DNA from: JBJHAX01 sp050480705
GTDB lineage: Bacteria > Actinomycetota > Nitriliruptoria > Nitriliruptorales > Nitriliruptoraceae
Reading direction: 5' to 3'
DNA length: 25,257 nucleotides
Assembly (NCBI GenBank): GCA_050480705.1
Contig: JBJHAX010000031.1
Span: 1-25,257, forward strand
Shown here in pieces: positions 7,579 to 16,800 of the stretch (positions within the stretch are counted from its first letter, which is position 1; every line of letters starts with the position of its first letter). The position numbers and the translations under genes were made by a program. The notes beneath the pieces were generated by a model that was not told the DNA's origin, searched no databases, and saw only the letters and a program-made list of their open reading frames with translations.

Positions 7579-9063
7579 TCAGGGCAGGTCGATGCCGAAC
7601 ACGCGCGGCGCCAGCGTGAGCATCACCGCGGTCGTGACCGCCACGCCGACCAAGTTGAGCAGCAGCCCCGTGCGGGCCATCTGACCGACCGTCACCCGGC
7701 CTGAACCGAACACGATCGCGTTCGGTGGTGTCGCGACCGGCAGCATGAACGCGAACGTCGCCACGATCGTCGCCGGCACCACGAGCAGCATCGGATCGAT
7801 GCCCAGCCCCGCGGCTGCGCCGCCGAGCGTGGGGATGAGCACCGCAGCGGTCGCGGTGTTGCTCGTCACCTCGGTGAGGAAGACGACGACCAGCGCGACG
7901 GCAGCGACGAGCGTCGCGATCGCCAGGGCGTCGAGCCCGCCGACCCGCCGGCCGATCTCGGCCGCGATGCCGTTCGCGTCGATCGCCGCGGCAAGCGTCA
8001 GCCCCCCGCCGAACAGCACCAGCACCTCCCAGGGGATGCGGCGCGCATGCGCCCAGTCGAGCACCATCACGCCGCGCCGCACCGGCAGCAGGAACAGCAC
8101 GATCGCGCCGCCGATCGCGATCATCGCGTCGTCGAGGCCGGCGAGCACCTCGAAGCGTTGCAGCAGCGGGCGGGTCACCCACAGCGACGCGACGGCGACG
8201 AACACCACGATGGTGAGCTTCTCGCCGCGGCTGACCGGGCCCATCGCCGCCAGTTCGCTGCGGATCAGCTCGTCGCCGCCGGGCAGCCGGGTCGGCGCGA
8301 CCCGGTGCAGCACCCGGGTGAGCAGCAGCCACGCCACGACCATCATCACCGTCGCGGTCGGCACCCCGAGCAGCATCCAGCTGCCGAACCCCAGCGGCGT
8401 TCCGCGCTGCGCGAGCCAGCCCGCCAGGATGCCATTGGGCGGCGTGCCGATGATCGTGGCGACCGACCCGATGCTGGCCGCATACGCGATGGCGAGCATC
8501 AGCCCGGTCCCGAACGGCGTCCAGGAAGCCACCGTGTCCTCGTCGGCGCCGTCGGCGGCGAGCCGGTCGGCGACCAGGGCGAGCACCGACACGCCGATCG
8601 GCAGCATCATCACGACCGTGGCGGTGTTGCTCACCCACATCGACAAGAAGCCGGTGGCGACCATGAACCCGCCGACGAGCCTGCGGGGCGCCGAGCCCAC
8701 CAGCAGCACCGTGTGCAGCGCGATACGCCGGTGCAGGCCCCAGCGCTGCACCGCCTGGCCGAGCAGGAACCCGCCGAAGAACAGGAAGATGATCTCGTTC
8801 GCGTACGGGCGGGTGGTCTGCTCGATGTCGGCGACACCGAGCAGCGGAAACAGCACGATCGGCAGCAGCGACGTGGCCGCCAGCGGCATCGCCTCGGTCA
8901 TCCACCACACGGCCATGAGCGCTGCGACCGCCGCCGTCGCACGGCCCGGCCCGGTCAGCTCGGTGGCATCGAGCAGGTGGTAGACGGCCACGGCGACCAC
9001 CGGTCCGGCGAGGCGTCCGAACCACATCAGCGGTGGACGACGTGTCGTGCCCAGTTCGTCCAC
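7579..9063 (-). CDS. SLC13/DASS-family sodium:anion symporter
   Basis: The 494-residue protein starts at GTG 9063-9061, with GGAG four bases upstream; ATG 9027 is a possible alternative that removes 12 residues. It shows two inverted halves, each with the diagnostic SNT sodium- and carboxylate-binding motif: SNTAT at 145-149 and SNTAT at 401-405. Each is followed by a conserved TPPN loop (GTPPNG about 207-212; ATPPNA about 444-449). About eleven or more hydrophobic helices are present. Family members import di- and tricarboxylates, sulfate or similar anions with sodium; which of these is unknown. A very long opposite-frame open reading frame covering this gene and glmU is a coding shadow. It is divergent from glmU. 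Confidence 0.93.
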   Translation of the reverse strand: MDELGTTRRPPLMWFGRLAGPVVAVAVYHLLDATELTGPGRATAAVAALMAVWWMTEAMPLAATSLLPIVLFPLLGVADIEQTTRPYANEIIFLFFGGFLLGQAVQRWGLHRRIALHTVLLVGSAPRRLVGGFMVATGFLSMWVSNTATVVMMLPIGVSVLALVADRLAADGADEDTVASWTPFGTGLMLAIAYAASIGSVATIIGTPPNGILAGWLAQRGTPLGFGSWMLLGVPTATVMMVVAWLLLTRVLHRVAPTRLPGGDELIRSELAAMGPVSRGEKLTIVVFVAVASLWVTRPLLQRFEVLAGLDDAMIAIGGAIVLFLLPVRRGVMVLDWAHARRIPWEVLVLFGGGLTLAAAIDANGIAAEIGRRVGGLDALAIATLVAAVALVVVFLTEVTSNTATAAVLIPTLGGAAAGLGIDPMLLVVPATIVATFAFMLPVATPPNAIVFGSGRVTVGQMARTGLLLNLVGVAVTTAVMLTLAPRVFGIDLP

Positions 9064-9160
9064 GTTGCTCCGGTGTCGTGACAGGCCAGTGTCGCGGTGT
9101 GCGCCGGATCGTTGCACGGGCGAAGGTCCCCGCCGCGTGGGCCGAGCGTCGGCATGCGAC

Positions 9161-9191
9161 ACGCCCCGACACCCCGCACGGGGCGTAGGGT
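9161..9191 (+). promoter_or_regulatory. Inverted repeat and possible -10 (TAGGGT) upstream of glmU
   Basis: ACGCCCC at 9161-9167 and GGGGCGT at 9180-9186 are perfect inverted copies 12 bases apart. A TAGGGT at 9186-9191, identical to the -10 proposed for eno, starts on the last base of the repeat. There is no recognisable -35 at the expected distance. The rest of the 217-base divergent gap to the DASS gene shows nothing else. Confidence 0.35.
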
Positions 9192-9280
9192 GCGCACCAT
9201 CCGTCGGCTCGGCGCCACCGGCTCCGCCCGCTCGCGCCGGCATGCGGTAACGAGCCGGGCAACCAACGAAAGGATCGGAC

Positions 9281-10669
9281 GTGTCGAGTATCCCCTCGTC
9301 GCGTGTCGCCGCCGTGGTCCTCGCGGCCGGCCAGGGCACGCGTTTTCGATCCGATCTCGCCAAGGTGTTGCATCGTGCGGCCGGGCGCACGCTGGTGCGC
9401 CACGTCCTCGACGCGATCCGAGGGCTCGACCCCGGCCGGGCCGTGGTGGTCGTCGGCCACCAGGCCGACGACGTCGCTGCCGAGGCCGCCGACGCCGGCA
9501 TCGAGAACCTCGACACCGTCGTGCAGGAACGCCAGCTCGGCACGGGCCACGCCGTCCAGGTCGCACTCGAGGCCGTCGGCGACGCCGACTGGGTGCTCGT
9601 CGTGCCCGGTGACACGCCGCTGATCACCACCGATGCGCTGGCCGGCCTGCTCGCCGCCGCCGGCGACGAGGTGCCCGCCGCGATGCTCACCGCCCACTTC
9701 GCCGACCCGGCCGGCTACGGCAGGGTGCTGCGCGCCGGCGACGGCACCGTGGAGCGCATCGTCGAACACGCCGATGCGTCCGACGACGAACTCGACGTCT
9801 CGGAAGGCAACGCCGGGATGTACCTGGTGCGCCGCGACCTGCTCGCGCAGGCGCTGGACACGCTCGGCGACGACAACGCCCAGGGCGAGCTCTATCTGAC
9901 CGACGTCGTCGGCGTGCTGCGCGACGCCGGGCACCGGGTCGCGGCGGTCGAGGTCGACGAACACCTCGTCGCCGGCGTCAACGACCGTGAGCAGCTCGCC
10001 CGCGCCGCCGCGGCGCTGCGTGCCGCACATCTGCGCCACCTGATGGTCGACGTCGGTGTCAGCGTCACCGACCCCGCCAGCACCCACGTCGACGTCGACG
10101 TCGAGGTCGGCCGCGACAGCGTGCTGCTGCCCGGCACCATGCTCGAGGCCGGCACGACCATCGGCGAGCGGGCACGCATCGGCCCGAACACGCATCTGAC
10201 CGGCTGCACGGTCGGCGACGACGCCGTCGTGCACTCCACCCGCGGCGAGGGAGCGATCGTCGGTGCGGGCGCGAACGTCGGGCCGTTCACGCATCTGCGG
10301 CGCGCCACACGCCTCGGGCCGGGCGCGCGTGCGGGTGCGTTCGTCGAACTCAAGAACGTCGAGGTCGGCGAAGCGAGCAAGATCCCGCACCTGGCCTACA
10401 TCGGCGACGCCGAGGTCGGATCGGGCGTGAACCTGGCCTGCGGGGTCGTCACCGTGAACTACGACGGTCACGCCAAGCACCACACGGTCGTCGAGGACGG
10501 CGCGTTCGTCGGATGCGACACCATGCTGGTCGCGCCGGTCACGATCGGCGAGGGCGCCTACACGGCTGCGGGTTCGGTGATCACCGACGACGTGCCGCCC
10601 GGCGCGCTGGGCATCGCACGGTCACGCCAGACCAACAAGGAGGGCTGGGTCGCCCGCCGACGCGGATGA
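9281..10669 (+). CDS. glmU: Bifunctional UDP-N-acetylglucosamine pyrophosphorylase / glucosamine-1-phosphate N-acetyltransferase
   Basis: The 462-residue enzyme starts at GTG 9281 after AAAGGA at 9269-9274. The N-terminal uridyltransferase has LAAGQGTRFRS...K at 14-28, QLGTGHA at 85-91, the metal ligand D111 in GDTPL, and N234. From about residue 255 the left-handed beta-helix acetyltransferase begins. By alignment to E. coli, R340, K358, H370 (catalytic base), Y373 and N393 are all kept. It makes cytoplasmic UDP-GlcNAc for peptidoglycan in two steps, acetylation then uridylation. prs follows after 43 bases, as in most actinobacteria, linking nucleotide-sugar and PRPP supply. Confidence 0.98.
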   Translation: MSSIPSSRVAAVVLAAGQGTRFRSDLAKVLHRAAGRTLVRHVLDAIRGLDPGRAVVVVGHQADDVAAEAADAGIENLDTVVQERQLGTGHAVQVALEAVGDADWVLVVPGDTPLITTDALAGLLAAAGDEVPAAMLTAHFADPAGYGRVLRAGDGTVERIVEHADASDDELDVSEGNAGMYLVRRDLLAQALDTLGDDNAQGELYLTDVVGVLRDAGHRVAAVEVDEHLVAGVNDREQLARAAAALRAAHLRHLMVDVGVSVTDPASTHVDVDVEVGRDSVLLPGTMLEAGTTIGERARIGPNTHLTGCTVGDDAVVHSTRGEGAIVGAGANVGPFTHLRRATRLGPGARAGAFVELKNVEVGEASKIPHLAYIGDAEVGSGVNLACGVVTVNYDGHAKHHTVVEDGAFVGCDTMLVAPVTIGEGAYTAAGSVITDDVPPGALGIARSRQTNKEGWVARRRG

Positions 10670-10712
10670 CGCTACGGTCACCCGCGCCGCCACAGACGTC
10701 GACGGGACGCCG

Positions 10713-11699
10713 ATGGAAGTCGTCACCAAGAAGCGGATGATGATCTTCTCCGGGTCCTCGTACCCGGAGCTCGCGCGTGAGGTCGCCGACCATCTGGGCA
10801 TGCGGCTGGGTGAGGTGAAACTGTCGCAGTTCGCCAACGGCGAGCTGTACGCGCGCTTCGCCGAATCGGTGCGCGGCGCGGACGTGTTCGTTCTGCAGTC
10901 GCACGTGTCGGTGCCTGACGGGATGAGCGTCAACGACTACATCATCGAACAGCTCGTGATGCTCGATGCGCTCAAGCGTGCCTCCGCCAAACGCACCGTC
11001 GCCGTCATCCCCTACTACGGCTACAGCCGCTCGGACAAGAAAGCGCTGTCGCGTGAGGCGATCGCCGCACGCATGGTCGCCGACATGTACGAGTCGGTCG
11101 GTGTCGACCGGATCATGTCCGTCGACCTGCACACCGGCCAGATCCAGGGCTTCTTCCACGACCCGTTCGATGCGCTGACGGCCCTGCCGCTGCTCGTGCA
11201 GTGGGTGCAGGACAACACCGACGAAGGCGACCGGGTCATCGTTTCCCCGGACGCCGGGCGGGTGCGGCTGACCGAGAAGTTCGCCGGGCACGTCGGTGCT
11301 CCGATCGCGATCCTGCACAAGCGCCGCGACCCCGACCGTCACAACGTCGCGGTGTCGCTCGACGTGATCGGTGACGTCGAGGGCCGCACCGCGATCCTCG
11401 TCGACGACATGATCGACACCGCCGGCACGATCTGCGGCGCCGCGAAGCTGCTCAAGGAACGCGGTGCGTCGCGGGTGGTCGCGCTCGCGACCCACCCGCT
11501 GTTCTCCGGCCCCGCCGCCGAACGCATCCAGGCCTCGGAGATCGAGACGGTCGTGGTGACCAACACCATCCCGATCCCGCCCGAGCGTCGCAGCGACAAG
11601 CTCGTCGTGCTCTCGATCGCACCGATCCTCGCCTCGGCGCTGCGCGCGGTGTTCGAGGACGAGTCGGTCTCCGAGATCTTCCAGGGCGAGAACGTCTGA
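10713..11699 (+). CDS. prs: Ribose-phosphate pyrophosphokinase (PRPP synthetase)
   Basis: The 328-residue protein starts at ATG 10713, with only a weak GGGA upstream; a TACGGT at 10673-10678 could be its own -10. It converts ribose 5-phosphate and ATP to PRPP in the cytoplasm for nucleotide, histidine and tryptophan synthesis. Visible motifs are FANGE (40-44), the divalent-metal region SVDLHTGQIQGFF (136-148), SPDAGRVR (178-185) and the PRPP-binding loop ILVDDMIDTAGTI (228-240). The ATP-binding flexible loop reads YSRSDKKALSRE (104-115) instead of the usual YARQDKKxxGRE, so the conserved Gln is Ser. It sits between glmU and rplY, as expected. Confidence 0.97.
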   Translation: MEVVTKKRMMIFSGSSYPELAREVADHLGMRLGEVKLSQFANGELYARFAESVRGADVFVLQSHVSVPDGMSVNDYIIEQLVMLDALKRASAKRTVAVIPYYGYSRSDKKALSREAIAARMVADMYESVGVDRIMSVDLHTGQIQGFFHDPFDALTALPLLVQWVQDNTDEGDRVIVSPDAGRVRLTEKFAGHVGAPIAILHKRRDPDRHNVAVSLDVIGDVEGRTAILVDDMIDTAGTICGAAKLLKERGASRVVALATHPLFSGPAAERIQASEIETVVVTNTIPIPPERRSDKLVVLSIAPILASALRAVFEDESVSEIFQGENV

Positions 11700-11700
11700 G

Positions 11701-11723
11701 GCGCAGCCGTTGTCGGGCTGTGC
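11701..11723 (+). terminator. Hairpin at the end of prs, overlapping the rplY promoter
   Basis: GCGCAGCC at 11701-11708 pairs with GGCTGTGC at 11716-11723 (one G-U pair) over a seven-base loop, starting two bases after the prs stop. There is no U-tract, so termination would be weak or factor-assisted. Its loop and 3' arm overlap the -35 proposed for rplY. Confidence 0.4.
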
Positions 11724-11739
11724 GTCGTGGCGGTACGCT
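11710..11739 (+). promoter_or_regulatory. Probable rplY promoter
   Basis: TTGTCG at 11710-11715 and TACGCT at 11734-11739 are separated by 18 bases and fit sigma-A consensus (TTGAC- and TAnnnT). The predicted start near 11746 leaves an approximately 150-base leader before rplY. I saw no recognisable riboswitch in that leader. Confidence 0.5.
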
Positions 11740-11893
11740 CGCGTGCACGGCCCGCCAGGTGTGCGGGCCGCAGCGTGTCCGGGCCCTGCGACCTCCACGT
11801 GAGGTGCGCCACCCGGCGTCGCGACCCCGCACGACATCTCGCCACCCACGGTGACCGACCCGTGACGGGGACCTTCGCTCCAGGAGCACCACG

Positions 11894-12586
11894 GTGTCCA
11901 CGCAGATCGAACTACCCGTTGAGAAGCGCGACAAGCAGGGCAAGGGCGCATCCGGCCGACTGCGCCGCGAAGGCAAGATGCCCGCGATCGTGTACGGCTA
12001 CCAGGTCGAACCGACCCCGGTCGCGATTGACACGCTCGCGCTCTACCACGCGCTGCACACCGACGCGGGACGAAACGCCCTGCTCAAGATCGACCTCGAC
12101 GGCGACACCCACCTTGCGGTCGCACGTGACCTGCAGGTCCACCCCGTGCGTGGCGACTACATCCACGTCGACCTGCTCGCCGTCGACAAGGACGCGCCGA
12201 TCTCGGTCGAGATCCCGGTGCACCTGACCGACGAGGACGACGCGTCGTCGGAGGGAGTCGTCAACCAGATCCTCTACAGCGTCCCGATCCTCGTCCGTCC
12301 GCTGGACACCCCGAACGCGTTCGAGCTGTCCATCGCCGGCATGGAGATCGGCGACGTCAAGCGCGTCGAGGACCTCGCCGCCTTGCTGCCCGCCGGCGCC
12401 GAGTTCGACCTCGAGCTGGACCGCACCGTGGTCACGATCAACGCCCCGGTCAGCGAAGCCGAACTCGAAGCCCTCGAAGAGGCCGCCGGTGTCGAGACCG
12501 AAGAGCCCGACGAGGACGCCGAGGACGCCGACGACGCCGCCGACGACGACGATGCGGGCGACGACGACACCGACACCGAGGACTGA
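11894..12586 (+). CDS. rplY: Large ribosomal subunit protein bL25 (Ctc/TL5 type, with acidic tail)
   Basis: The 230-residue protein starts at GTG 11894, with AGGAG at 11882-11886. The N-terminal 5S-rRNA-binding domain carries KRDKQGKGASGRLRREG and PAIVYG (about residues 11-35) and the HxLHTD-like segment near 50. A second TL5/Ctc beta domain covers about 95-185, with HLTDEDDASSEGVVNQ. This is the long Ctc form rather than the short E. coli L25. The last 35 residues are almost only Asp, Glu and Ala, a low-complexity acidic tail seen in actinobacterial homologues, with no known role. It binds 5S rRNA in the large ribosomal subunit. pth follows after 41 bases, the typical rplY-pth order. Confidence 0.96.
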   Translation: MSTQIELPVEKRDKQGKGASGRLRREGKMPAIVYGYQVEPTPVAIDTLALYHALHTDAGRNALLKIDLDGDTHLAVARDLQVHPVRGDYIHVDLLAVDKDAPISVEIPVHLTDEDDASSEGVVNQILYSVPILVRPLDTPNAFELSIAGMEIGDVKRVEDLAALLPAGAEFDLELDRTVVTINAPVSEAELEALEEAAGVETEEPDEDAEDADDAADDDDAGDDDTDTED

Positions 12587-12627
12587 ACGCCCCGCCTGTG
12601 GCCGGGCGGCAGGACGGGAGGCGCGCG

Positions 12628-13248
12628 GTGGCCGCGGACCGGTGGCTCGTCGTCGGGCTCGGCAACCCCGAGCCCGAGTACGCCGCCACCCGCCACAACA
12701 TCGGCGCCGACGCGGTGCGGCTGCTGGCATCCCGGCACGGTGAGGCGTTGCGACGCCAGCGGCGCGCCCGCGGCACCGGCGCGGAGCTGCGCCTCGCGGA
12801 TGCACGTGTCGTCGCCTACGAACCCGACGGCTACATGAACCGTTGCGGTGACCCCGTGCAGGCGGCCACCCGTTGGTTCAAGGTCCCGGTCGAGCGGTTG
12901 ATCGTCTGCCACGACGACCTCGACCTCGACCCCGGGGCGCTGCGGGTCAAGCGCGGCGGCGGCAACGCCGGCCACAACGGTCTGCGCGACATCGAACGTG
13001 CGCTGGGACGTGGCGACTTCCTGCGTGTACGCATCGGGATCGGTCGTCCGCCCGGCCGCGTGCCGGCACGCGACTTCGTTCTGGGTAGGTTCAGCACCGA
13101 CGAGCGTGTCACGATCGACGCGGGCCTCGACGACGTCGTCGACGCGGTCGAGTCGCTGGTGACCGACGGCCTCGAGGTGACACAGAACCGCTACCACGCC
13201 CGCGACCGGGCGAAGGGCGGCGGCAGGCGAGGAGACGAGAGTGCGTGA
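12628..13248 (+). CDS. pth: Peptidyl-tRNA hydrolase
   Basis: The 206-residue enzyme starts at GTG 12628 because GGGAGG (12616-12621) is six bases before it; an in-frame GTG at 12598 has no such site. All catalytic and substrate residues of bacterial Pth are present: N13 in GLGNPEPEY, H23 in TRHNIG, N71 in GYMN, D96 in CHDDLDL, and H116/N117 in GGGNAGHNGLRD. It hydrolyses the ester bond of peptidyl-tRNA released from stalled ribosomes. The stop codon overlaps the start of the DUF4191 gene by eight bases, suggesting translational coupling. Confidence 0.97.
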   Translation: MAADRWLVVGLGNPEPEYAATRHNIGADAVRLLASRHGEALRRQRRARGTGAELRLADARVVAYEPDGYMNRCGDPVQAATRWFKVPVERLIVCHDDLDLDPGALRVKRGGGNAGHNGLRDIERALGRGDFLRVRIGIGRPPGRVPARDFVLGRFSTDERVTIDAGLDDVVDAVESLVTDGLEVTQNRYHARDRAKGGGRRGDESA

Positions 13249-13894
13249 ACGCTTCCGACAGATCCGGCTCGCGTGGCAGCAGCTGCGCGAGATCGACCCG
13301 CGTGCGATCGTGTGGATCCTGCTCGCGGCCGCCGTCGGCCTGCTGGCCGGTGTCGGACTCGGCCTGCTCGTCGGCATCTGGGCGATGCCGGTGTTCGGGA
13401 TCATGTTCGCGCTCGTCGGTGCGCTGGTCGTGTTCAACCGGCGCCTGCAGACCGCACAGTTCGACGCGATCGAGGGCCAGCTCGGCGCCGCGGCGGCCGT
13501 GCTCGAGACGATGCGCGGCCAGTGGTTCGTCAGCCCGGCGGTCGCGGTCAACGCCAAGCAGGACATGGTGCACCGTGTCGTCGGCCGCTGCGGTGTGGTG
13601 CTCGTCGGCGAAGGAGCCCCGCCACGCGTCAAGGGGCTGCTGACCAAGGAACGCAAGCGCCTCGACCGTGTCGTCGGTGACGCGCCGGTCACGCTGGTCG
13701 TGATCGGCGACGGCGACGATCAGGTGTCGATCCGCAAACTGCAGGCGAAGCTGACGAAGCTGCCCCGCAAGCTGCGCAAGACCGAGGTGCCCCGCCTCGA
13801 ACGCAAGCTCAAGCCGCTGGACCGCTCCCTGCCGATCCCCAAGGGCATCGACCCGATGGCGGTCGCCGGACGCAAGCGGCCCAAGCCGCGGTGA
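13241..13894 (+). CDS. DUF4191-family integral membrane protein
   Basis: The 217-residue protein starts at GTG 13241, inside the end of pth, with a GAGGAGACGAGA purine-rich site before it. Two adjacent transmembrane helices lie at about 23-43 and 46-65, followed by a cytosolic domain with IEGQLGAAAAVLETM (77-91), SPAVAVNAKQDMVHRVVGR (98-116), VVLVGEG (119-125) and KLPRKLR (173-179). These are the diagnostic blocks of DUF4191, an actinobacterial family without a known function. The C-terminus is strongly basic (GRKRPKPR). Its stop overlaps the mfd start (GTGA), so pth, this gene and mfd are probably translated from one mRNA. Confidence 0.9.
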   Translation: MRERFRQIRLAWQQLREIDPRAIVWILLAAAVGLLAGVGLGLLVGIWAMPVFGIMFALVGALVVFNRRLQTAQFDAIEGQLGAAAAVLETMRGQWFVSPAVAVNAKQDMVHRVVGRCGVVLVGEGAPPRVKGLLTKERKRLDRVVGDAPVTLVVIGDGDDQVSIRKLQAKLTKLPRKLRKTEVPRLERKLKPLDRSLPIPKGIDPMAVAGRKRPKPR

Positions 13895-16800
13895 GCAGCG
13901 GACACGCCGGCCCGTCCGCTGCCCGCAACGTCGACGACGTTCTCGACCCCGGGCTCGCCCTCGGGCCGCTCGCCGCGACACTGCGCACCGGGCGCGCGGC
14001 CTGGCCTGAACACCTCGACGACGACCTGGTGTGCGTGCCGGGCGTGCGCCCCTACGTGCTCTCACTCCTCGCCGAGCGTGCACATCCGCTGTTCGTCGTC
14101 GTCCCGCGAACCTCCGACGCGCAGGCGCTCGCCGACGGGCTCAGCGCCTACCTCGGTGACGCAGCCGTCGCGCTGTTCCCCGCGTGGGAGACGCTGCCGC
14201 AGGAGCGGCTGTCGCCGCAGCCGCGCGCGGTCGGACGCCGGCTCGAGGTCCTCGACCGGCTCGTGGGCGACGACACCGACGGGCTGCTCGCCGTCGTCGC
14301 GCCGGTGCGTGCCGCCCTGCAGCCGATGGATCGCCGGCTGGCCGCGCGCCGCGCGGTGCACCTCACGCCGGGACCGCTCGGCTACGACCGCTTCGTCGAC
14401 ACGCTCGTCGAGCTCGGCTACGAAGCGCGTCCGCAGGTCGAGGCGCGCGGCGAGTTCGCCGTGCGCGGCGGCATCGTCGACGTGTTCCCCGCAGCCGCCG
14501 ACCAGGCGGTGCGCGTCGAGTTCTTCGGCGACGACATCGATTCGCTGCGGGGGTTCGCCGTCGCCGACCAGCGCTCCACCGGCGCCCTCGACGAGGTCGC
14601 CGTCGGCCCGGCACGCGAAGTCGTCGTCGACGACGACCTGCGACGCCGGGCACGCGCAGCGATCGGCCGCTGGCCGCATCTCGCCGACGAACTCGAGCGG
14701 CTCGCCGAAGGCGAGCTGTTCGAAGGCGTCGAAGCGCTCGCCACGCTGCTCGCCGACGACGTGGTGACCCTGGCCGACCTGCTGCCCGACGGGGCCGGCA
14801 TCGCACTGATCGATCCGGTGCTGCTCGCCGAACGTGCGCGCGTGCTCACCGAGGAGGCCGACGCGCTCGCCCCGACGGCGTGGCTGACCGACGATGCGGC
14901 CAACGGCGGTTTCGCGTCACCGGAGCGCATGCTCGCCGGCGGGCGTCGCACCTGGCGCATCGGCCCGTTCGAGACGTCCGGTGAACGCGACGAGGCGCTG
15001 GACGCGCGACCGTGGGCCTCGTTCCGCGGCGACATCCCCACGTTTGCCACACGGGCGGCCCAGCTGCTGCGTGACGGCATGCGCGTGGTGGTCACCGCCG
15101 ACGCTGAAGGGCCCGCCCGGCGCGTCGCCGACGTGCTCGCCGACGAAGGCCTGCCGGCACAGGTCACCGAACGCATCGCCGAGGACGCTGCGGGCGGGCG
15201 GATCGAGATCACCTGGAGCCGGCTTTCGACCGGATTCGCCAGCGACGAGCTCGGGCTCGCGGTGCTCGGCACCTGGGACGTGTTCGGCCCGCGTCGCCGC
15301 CGAGCAGGCCGGCGCATCGGATCGCGCACGTCTGCCGCCGACACCGTGCTGCAGCTCAGCAAAGGCGACGCGGTCGTGCACCGAACCCACGGGGTCGGGC
15401 GCTTCCAGGGCATGCAGACACGCGAGTTCCGTGGCGTTGACGGGCGCAGCGCCCACCGCGACTACGTCGTCGTCGCCTACGCCGGCGGCGACACGCTGTA
15501 TGTGCCCTCCGACCAGATCGACGCCCTGTCGCGCTACCAGGGCGGCGAATCACCGACCGTGATGAGCCTCGGCGGTGCGCAGTGGGAACGCGCCAAGAAC
15601 CGTGTGCGGGGTGCGGTGCGCGACATCGCTGCGCAGCTCATCCGCCTGTACGCGGCACGCATGCACGCCCCCGGGCACGCGTTCGTCGCCGACACTGCGA
15701 TGCAGGCCGAACTCGAGGATGCGTTTGCGCACGTCGAGACGCACGATCAGCTCACGGTCGTCGACGAGATCAAGCGCGACATGGAGGCGCCGCTGCCGAT
15801 GGACCGGCTGCTCGCCGGCGACGTCGGTTTCGGCAAGACCGAGGTGGCGGTGCGCGCGGCAGCCAAGGCGGTGTTCGGCGGCAAGCAGGTCGGCGTGCTC
15901 GTCCCGACCACGATCCTCGCCCAGCAGCACGTCGAGACGTTCCGTGAACGCTTCGCGGGCTTCCCGGTCGTCGTCGAGGAGTTGAGCAGGTTCGTCTCGG
16001 CGGCCGACCGGCGCCGGATCATCGACGGTGTCGCCGCCGGCACCGTCGACATCGTCGTCGGCACGCACGCGCTGCTCGGCCGCAGCGTCACCTGGAAGGA
16101 CCTCGGGCTCGTCATCGTCGACGAGGAGCAGCGCTTCGGGGTCGCCCAGAAGGAACGCCTCAAGGAGCTGCGCACCGACGTGGACGTGCTGTCGATGTCG
16201 GCGACGCCGATCCCGCGCACGCTCGAAATGGCCATCTCGGGCATCCGCGACCTCTCGGTGATCGAGACACCGCCGGAGGACCGCCAGCCCGTCCACACCG
16301 TCGTGGGTCCTTTCGATGCCGCACAGGTCGCGCTCGCGATCCGGCGCGAGCTGCTGCGCGACGGACAGGTCTTCTACGTCCACAACCAGGTCGACACGAT
16401 CCACCGTGCGGCCGACGAGGTGCGCGAACTCGTCGGTGACGTGCGTGTCGAGGTCGCCCACGGGCAGATGGACGAACGCGACCTCGAACGGGTCATGGTG
16501 CGTTTCTGGCAGCGCGAGTTCGACGTGCTGGTCTCGACCACGATCATCGAATCGGGCCTGGACGTCCCCAACGCGAACACGCTTGTCATCGAACGCGCCG
16601 ATCTGCTCGGCCTCGCGCAGTTGCATCAGCTGCGCGGGCGCGTGGGACGGTCCGCCGAACGCGGCTACGCCTACCTCTTCTACCCGGAAGGCGCGTCGCT
16701 GACCGACCCCGCCTATGAGCGGCTGCGCACCATCGCCGAGCACACCCGGCTCGGTTCGGGGCTCGCGATCGCAGGACGCGATCTCGAGATCCGCGGTGCG

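Noticed and set aside
9161..9186. ACGCCCC/GGGGCGT inverted repeat as a terminator
   Set aside because: It lies upstream of both divergent genes (DASS and glmU), so there is no transcript end to terminate; it is kept only as a possible regulatory dyad.
7385..10483. A 1032-codon minus-strand open frame across the ICMT end, the DASS gene and glmU
   Set aside because: It is a coding shadow of real genes: Arg/Ala/Gly-rich low-complexity translation with no domain, while the other frames encode full DASS and GlmU proteins.
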